Positions 44,368 through 48,322 of a stretch of 48,322 nt of DNA are shown one piece after another. Both the position numbers and the translations under genes were made by a program. Source of the DNA: an uncultured Flavobacteriaceae bacterium (GTDB taxonomy: Bacteria > Bacteroidota > Bacteroidia > Flavobacteriales > Flavobacteriaceae). How positions within the stretch are numbered: the stretch's first letter is position 1; each line of letters starts with the position of its first letter. Location: the NCBI GenBank assembly GCA_947486785.1, contig CANKUU010000025.1, forward strand, positions 1 through 48,322, written 5' to 3'. The notes under the pieces are model-generated. The model was not told where the DNA came from. It worked only from the letters and a program-made list of their open reading frames with translations, and did no database searches.

Positions 44368-45247
44368 AGTAAGCCTTTTTCTAATGTCTAAAAAAGGCTA
44401 CGCGGTCTTAAAAGCCGTTTTATCCTCTTTTCAAGCTCACATTATAGATTGTGTAATTTTATCTAAAGACAACAATATTTCAAAAGATTATGCTACTGAA
44501 ATTTTGAACTTATGCAAAAAGAATCATATCCGGGTATATGACAGAAATGAAAATTACCAAATAACTAGTTCCTATGCACTAGCCATTTCGTGGCGGTGGA
44601 TTATTCCATACTCCCTCAATCAAACCCAACTAATCGTATTTCACGACTCATTACTCCCTAAATATCGTGGTTTTGCTCCGTTGGTTAATCAACTTATTCA
44701 CAGAGAACCAACTGTTGGCGTCACCGCCTTCTTGGCAAATACTGAGTTTGATAAGGGGCCAATAATTAATCAAGAAAGAACGAGCATTTGTTACCCCATA
44801 AAAATAAATGATGCCATTGCGCAAATAACTGTCTTGTATCAAAACTTGGCATTAAAGATTTTTAAACAAATAAAAGAGGGTGAAAAAATAAATACAGTTC
44901 CACAAAACGAAGAAGATGCAACCTATTCGCTCTGGAGGGATACTACAGATTATAAAATTAACTGGAATGATAGTGCTTTAACTATTCAAAGGTTTGTTCA
45001 TGCTGTTGGTTTTCCTTATTTAGGCGCAACAACCCTATTAAAAGAAAAGCTTATAAGAATACTGGATGTGGAAATAGAAAAAGACGTTCACATTGTCAAT
45101 AGAGATCCTGGCAAAGTACTTTTTGTTAAAGAGCATTATCCAATAGTGGTCTGTGGTAAAGGATTACTAAGAGTTACCGAAGCTGTCTATGATGACACTA
45201 AAACATCTATCCTCCCATTAAAAAACTTTAGATCACGTTTTATATGA
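44360..45247 (+). CDS. Sugar N-formyltransferase-like protein
   Basis: Numbering is from the ATG at 44360 (295 residues). The product has the formyltransferase core with FHDSLLPKYRG (His95), the later aspartate in EFDKG (Asp131), and a C-terminal FMT-like domain. In the family, the formyl donor site needs Asn-x-His before SLLP; here the Asn position is Val93 (LIVFHDS). This may impair or change activity. The expected substrate is the amino sugar from the aminotransferase, using 10-formyl-tetrahydrofolate. A start at 44273 would overlap the preceding gene by 95 bp. It overlaps the downstream aminotransferase by 4 bp (ATGA). Confidence 0.82.
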   Translation: MNKVSLFLMSKKGYAVLKAVLSSFQAHIIDCVILSKDNNISKDYATEILNLCKKNHIRVYDRNENYQITSSYALAISWRWIIPYSLNQTQLIVFHDSLLPKYRGFAPLVNQLIHREPTVGVTAFLANTEFDKGPIINQERTSICYPIKINDAIAQITVLYQNLALKIFKQIKEGEKINTVPQNEEDATYSLWRDTTDYKINWNDSALTIQRFVHAVGFPYLGATTLLKEKLIRILDVEIEKDVHIVNRDPGKVLFVKEHYPIVVCGKGLLRVTEAVYDDTKTSILPLKNFRSRFI

Positions 45248-46392
45248 CAATACCGTTCAACAAACCTTTTTTAACAGGAAAGGAAACTGCTTATATTGAA
45301 CAAGCCGTAAATTCTGGCAAAATTTCTGGCAATGGGGATTTTACCAAAAAGTGTCACAAATTTTTTGAACAAACCTATAATTTTAAAAAATGTCTATTAA
45401 CGACTTCCTGTACAGACGCTCTTGAAATGGCAGCCCTTTTAATTAACATTAAAGAGGGGGATGAAGTAATTATGCCTTCATTCACATTTGTATCGACTGC
45501 CAATGCTTTCGTGCTAAGGGGTGCCCATATTGTATTCGCTGACAGTTACCCCGAGAATCCGAATATAGACCCATCCCAACTTGAAGCTTTAATCACGCCC
45601 AAAACAAGAGCCATAGTGGTCGTGCATTATGCAGGCATAGCCTGTGACATGGATTACATTATGAAATTAGCTAAACAACACTCTCTTTACGTTATTGAAG
45701 ATGCAGCACAAGCAATAGACTCCTATTACAAAGGACAGCCCCTGGGCTCCATTGGGCATTTTGGAACATTTTCTTTTCATGAAACCAAAAATATTATTAG
45801 TGGAGAAGGAGGTATGTTGGTCATCAATGATGAAAAATTTATTAATCGATCGGAAATTATTTGGGAGAAAGGCACAAATAGATCAGCCTTCTTCAGAGGA
45901 GAAATTGATAAATATGGCTGGGTAGACATTGGATCTTCCTTTTTGCCTTCTGAAGTAATAGCAGCTTTTCTTTTTGCGCAATTGGAGAATTTAACACAAA
46001 TACAAAATGTAAGAAAAAAGATTTGGGAACACTATTCTCAATCTTTAGCTCCATTGCTCAAGAACACAGAAACCTATCTGCCTAAAATTCCCGCTTATGC
46101 CACCAATAATGCACATTTGTTTTTCTTGAAATGTGCCAATCAAAAAGAGCGAAATCAATTAATTTACCATCTCAAGAATAGTGGTATTCTTTCTGTTTTT
46201 CATTATTTGCCGTTACATAAAAGTTCATTTTTCAAAAAAAAACATGATGGAAGACAGTTATTAAATGCTGAAAAATTTGCAGACTGCATTATACGACTCC
46301 CCTTATTTTATGATCTAACACCAAAAGAGCAATCAACAATAACACAAGCGATTCATCTGTTCTATAGAAACTCAAAATCGATAATAAAATAA
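45244..46392 (+). CDS. wecE: WecE/RffA-like sugar aminotransferase (DegT/DnrJ/EryC1/StrS family)
   Basis: The 382-residue PLP enzyme has VIMPSFTFVSTANAFVLRGA, EDAAQ (152-156), the PLP lysine in SFHETKN (Lys182), and EKGTNRSAFFRGEIDKYGW. From memory these and the overall run match E. coli WecE closely; WecE makes dTDP-4-amino-4,6-dideoxygalactose (Fuc4N). It supplies the amino sugar for the adjacent formyltransferase. Start overlaps the upstream stop by 4 bp, so translation is coupled. No rmlA or rmlB gene is in the window to make the dTDP-4-keto precursor. Confidence 0.88.
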   Translation: MTIPFNKPFLTGKETAYIEQAVNSGKISGNGDFTKKCHKFFEQTYNFKKCLLTTSCTDALEMAALLINIKEGDEVIMPSFTFVSTANAFVLRGAHIVFADSYPENPNIDPSQLEALITPKTRAIVVVHYAGIACDMDYIMKLAKQHSLYVIEDAAQAIDSYYKGQPLGSIGHFGTFSFHETKNIISGEGGMLVINDEKFINRSEIIWEKGTNRSAFFRGEIDKYGWVDIGSSFLPSEVIAAFLFAQLENLTQIQNVRKKIWEHYSQSLAPLLKNTETYLPKIPAYATNNAHLFFLKCANQKERNQLIYHLKNSGILSVFHYLPLHKSSFFKKKHDGRQLLNAEKFADCIIRLPLFYDLTPKEQSTITQAIHLFYRNSKSIIK

Positions 46393-46405
46393 ATTTAAGA
46401 GACAA

Positions 46406-48157
46406 ATGATAACTAAAGAAAACAAGTTAGCTACTATTTTTGCATGTATTTTATCCTTAATAAACAGCTTTGTAATAATCGTCGTAATTTGGTCTTGTTA
46501 TAGAGGACTAGATCTCAGCGATGAAAGTTATTACTATTTAGGGTATTTGTTTTATGACTACCAACCTAACCTATATCCAGTATCATTTCATATGATATAT
46601 CACCAACTCTTTTCTCCTTTTAATTTCACTATAATAGAAATACGTTTTTTACGCCTATTTTTGACAATAGTAACGGCGCTTCTACTGTTTTTTAGTATTA
46701 AAAAAAGAATCAATTTCACTAAAAAACAAGAACACATCATCCTTTTCAATATACTATTGAGTGGAATGCTTTTGAGCTATACATTGGCTCCTTTGACCTT
46801 ATCCTATAACTCAATGTCATCAATATTAATAGGCCTAATAATTGGGGTTTGGATACTTGGTGTCTCGAGTAATAAATTTTATCACACTCTAATTTACTTA
46901 TTTTTATTAGGCGCGTTCTTTTCGATTCTTTTTTTCGTTAAAATAACCAATTTGCTTTTATTACCTCTTTTATTAATTGCAACTGCAACCTTATATCTCG
47001 TCAATAAAAAAAGCTTTTTTAAAGAAAAAACAACAACGTTTGCATATCTATCTGCCTTTATAATTGGGGCATTGACTATTCTTATATTTATTTCGAAAGG
47101 TGGAACAGGAGCTATAAAATCATTGGTAACAAATCATTTACAAGAATCTTTTGGAATGCTCAACAATGACCCAACGCACTCTTTACCACATCTTTTAAAT
47201 CGATATTACGAAAATGCTAAAATGGTCTTAACTCGTTTAAAGTATCCTTTGCTGTTTTTAATTTTACTTTTTACTCTGTTACGTGGAAGTTGGCTTAAAT
47301 TTAGCAATGCCAACCAACACATAAAGCCTATTTTGTTTAAAATAGTAGGTCTTGGTATTCTTACTGTTATGATAATTCAAAACAGCTACTGGAAGGGGGG
47401 AAGTAAAATGGTTTATACAATGGTAATTGTCTACCTTTACATAATTATTTTTGCTTTGTTGGATCAATTTTTGGATCGAAAAAAAACAAATCCCATATTA
47501 ATTATTACATTATTACTTATTCCCATTTGTGGGGCCCTTGGAACCAACAATGGGCTCTCTGGCCAGGTTCTCTTTTACGGCGTTTTTATATTCTTCACCA
47601 TATATTACCTTGTTTTTTCATCAAAAACAGCCTATTTTAAAAATGTCATATCGATCTGTATAGTTGGTCTTTGCGCTTCTCAAGTGATTTTCGCAACCAT
47701 TTTTCATCCTTACCGACAAACTAAATTACAAGAATCTACGATTAGCCTCAAAAACAACACTGCACTATCAAAATTATTAGTAGACAATTCCTTATTAAAA
47801 TTGAGTAAGGAATTAGCATTTTTAAAACAACATGATGCGGAATATATATTTGCGTATAGTGCGCAGCGAGGCATGGTTCTGTTAACCGATAAAAAACCAT
47901 ATTCATTAGAATGGTTTGGTGCAAATGCCTCTCAAAAAATATGCAGTATTATCAATAAATCAAACATTGCTCCGAACAAAATTATTTTTTTACTTCCCGA
48001 AAAAGCACCTCTTACAGACGAGGTACTCAAATGCTTTGAAAATAATGGTCTATTTTTTAAAAAAGATTATTCTTTGAAAAAGCAAATAAACTACTACGAT
48101 CAATATTATAAAAAAACAATTAACTTGAACGTTTATATACCTTACCAACAAAGCTGA
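46406..48157 (+). CDS. Large membrane protein, GT-C-like (GT39/ArnT-type)
   Basis: The 583-residue product has about 12 membrane helices. An acidic pair lies in the first outer loop (LDLSDESYYYLGY, about residues 32-44), and a soluble C-terminal domain spans about 450-583. This is the layout of GT-C enzymes, in which the acidic residues after helix 1 are catalytic and Und-P-sugars are donors. I cannot place it in a named family. It starts 13 bp after the aminotransferase. The stop codon lies inside a 23-bp repeat (48146-48168). Confidence 0.65.
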   Translation: MITKENKLATIFACILSLINSFVIIVVIWSCYRGLDLSDESYYYLGYLFYDYQPNLYPVSFHMIYHQLFSPFNFTIIEIRFLRLFLTIVTALLLFFSIKKRINFTKKQEHIILFNILLSGMLLSYTLAPLTLSYNSMSSILIGLIIGVWILGVSSNKFYHTLIYLFLLGAFFSILFFVKITNLLLLPLLLIATATLYLVNKKSFFKEKTTTFAYLSAFIIGALTILIFISKGGTGAIKSLVTNHLQESFGMLNNDPTHSLPHLLNRYYENAKMVLTRLKYPLLFLILLFTLLRGSWLKFSNANQHIKPILFKIVGLGILTVMIIQNSYWKGGSKMVYTMVIVYLYIIIFALLDQFLDRKKTNPILIITLLLIPICGALGTNNGLSGQVLFYGVFIFFTIYYLVFSSKTAYFKNVISICIVGLCASQVIFATIFHPYRQTKLQESTISLKNNTALSKLLVDNSLLKLSKELAFLKQHDAEYIFAYSAQRGMVLLTDKKPYSLEWFGANASQKICSIINKSNIAPNKIIFLLPEKAPLTDEVLKCFENNGLFFKKDYSLKKQINYYDQYYKKTINLNVYIPYQQS

Positions 48158-48168
48158 TTCATACATCA
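48146..48168 (+). repeat. 23-bp direct repeat, copy 2 with a broken hairpin
   Basis: This copy is identical to 42242-42264 and includes the last codons and stop of the membrane protein gene. In copy 1 the sequence continues GCTTT and completes a hairpin; here it continues AGACCGTTGC and the second arm is cut after ATCA. That looks like an insertion or recombination edge. Confidence 0.8.
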
Positions 48169-48322
48169 AGACCGTTGCAAAAGGACTCATGATTTTGACT
48201 TGGTTTCTGATTTTTCTCTTTTGAGTTTTTTTTACGTCTTTTTATTGTTTTTATAGTGTATTCACCTCTTTTATATGGGTTATTTCTCTTAATTTTTAGA
48301 ATTAGACGCAATTATCCCTGGA
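48169..48322. other. Right edge of the window, unassigned
   Basis: No gene is assigned. The AT-rich stretch begins with AGACCGTTGCAAAAGG, which would be the end of whatever disrupted the hairpin, possibly a mobile element whose body lies beyond the window. No transposase sequence can be read in these 154 bases. Confidence 0.3.

Noticed and set aside
48169-48322. Possible end of an insertion sequence
   Set aside because: Too short a stretch to see a transposase or a second terminal repeat; kept as a hypothesis within the 23-bp repeat finding.
1-48322. tRNA, rRNA, CRISPR arrays and riboswitches
   Set aside because: I scanned by eye for cloverleaf-like, rRNA-like and regularly spaced repeat sequence and saw none. 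A covariance-model scan would be decisive.

Overview
The window is AT-rich and looks like the chromosome of a gliding, probably marine member of the Flavobacteriaceae (Bacteroidota). Support comes from an SprE/PorW-type gliding and type IX secretion lipoprotein, a SusC/SusD pair, DUF5687, DUF4292, DUF6341 and DUF6427 proteins, an F1Fo operon without beta and epsilon genes, and promoters of the Bacteroidota TTG-N19-TAnnTTTG kind. I saw no rRNA, tRNA or CRISPR array.

1-5.2 kb is an accessory zone of small, unrelated, same-strand genes: a decayed gene, a PPOX-fold protein, a GNAT plus OsmC pair, and an alpha/beta hydrolase - ECF sigma - membrane protein trio. They are separated by repeat-like spacers. 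The trio lies inside a 31-32 bp imperfect inverted repeat, and outside that inside a perfect 126-bp direct repeat. The repeat duplicates the 3' end of the neighbouring EnvC-like gene, so this segment was probably inserted or duplicated.

5.1-25 kb is conserved core, all on the minus strand. It holds a cell-envelope run (flippase, dUTPase, sugar-nucleotide transferase, TPR protein, DUF4292 lipoprotein, EnvC-like activator), an MFS transporter, the ATP synthase genes atpB-E-F-H-A-G preceded by two small membrane proteins and a bactofilin, the SprE lipoprotein, and an ABC exporter with its PadR regulator.

25.1-27 kb holds a PaaE-like reductase and a patatin. 27.2-36.6 kb is the most interesting part: a plus-strand locus joining arsenosugar-associated enzymes (DUF2064/TIGR04282 transferase, an ArsS radical SAM enzyme, and a protein fusing a degenerate metallophosphoesterase to an ArsS-associated peroxidase-like domain) with a complete import route (SusC, SusD and a sodium:solute symporter). 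A TetR gene follows. I infer uptake and processing, or salvage, of an organoarsenical or a related sugar. The two transcription units share a TTAAAG/CTTTAA dyad.

37.6-41.8 kb is a conserved flavobacterial block: GT9, DUF4254, DUF6427, DUF6341 and purD. 42.3-48.2 kb is a surface-glycan island: a UDP-glucuronate decarboxylase gene lacking its NAD-binding half, then a tightly coupled operon of GT2, formyltransferase, WecE-like aminotransferase and a GT-C-like membrane protein. Its layout resembles an Arn-type pathway for a lipid-carried, N-formylated amino sugar. The window ends inside what seems to be a disrupted terminator.
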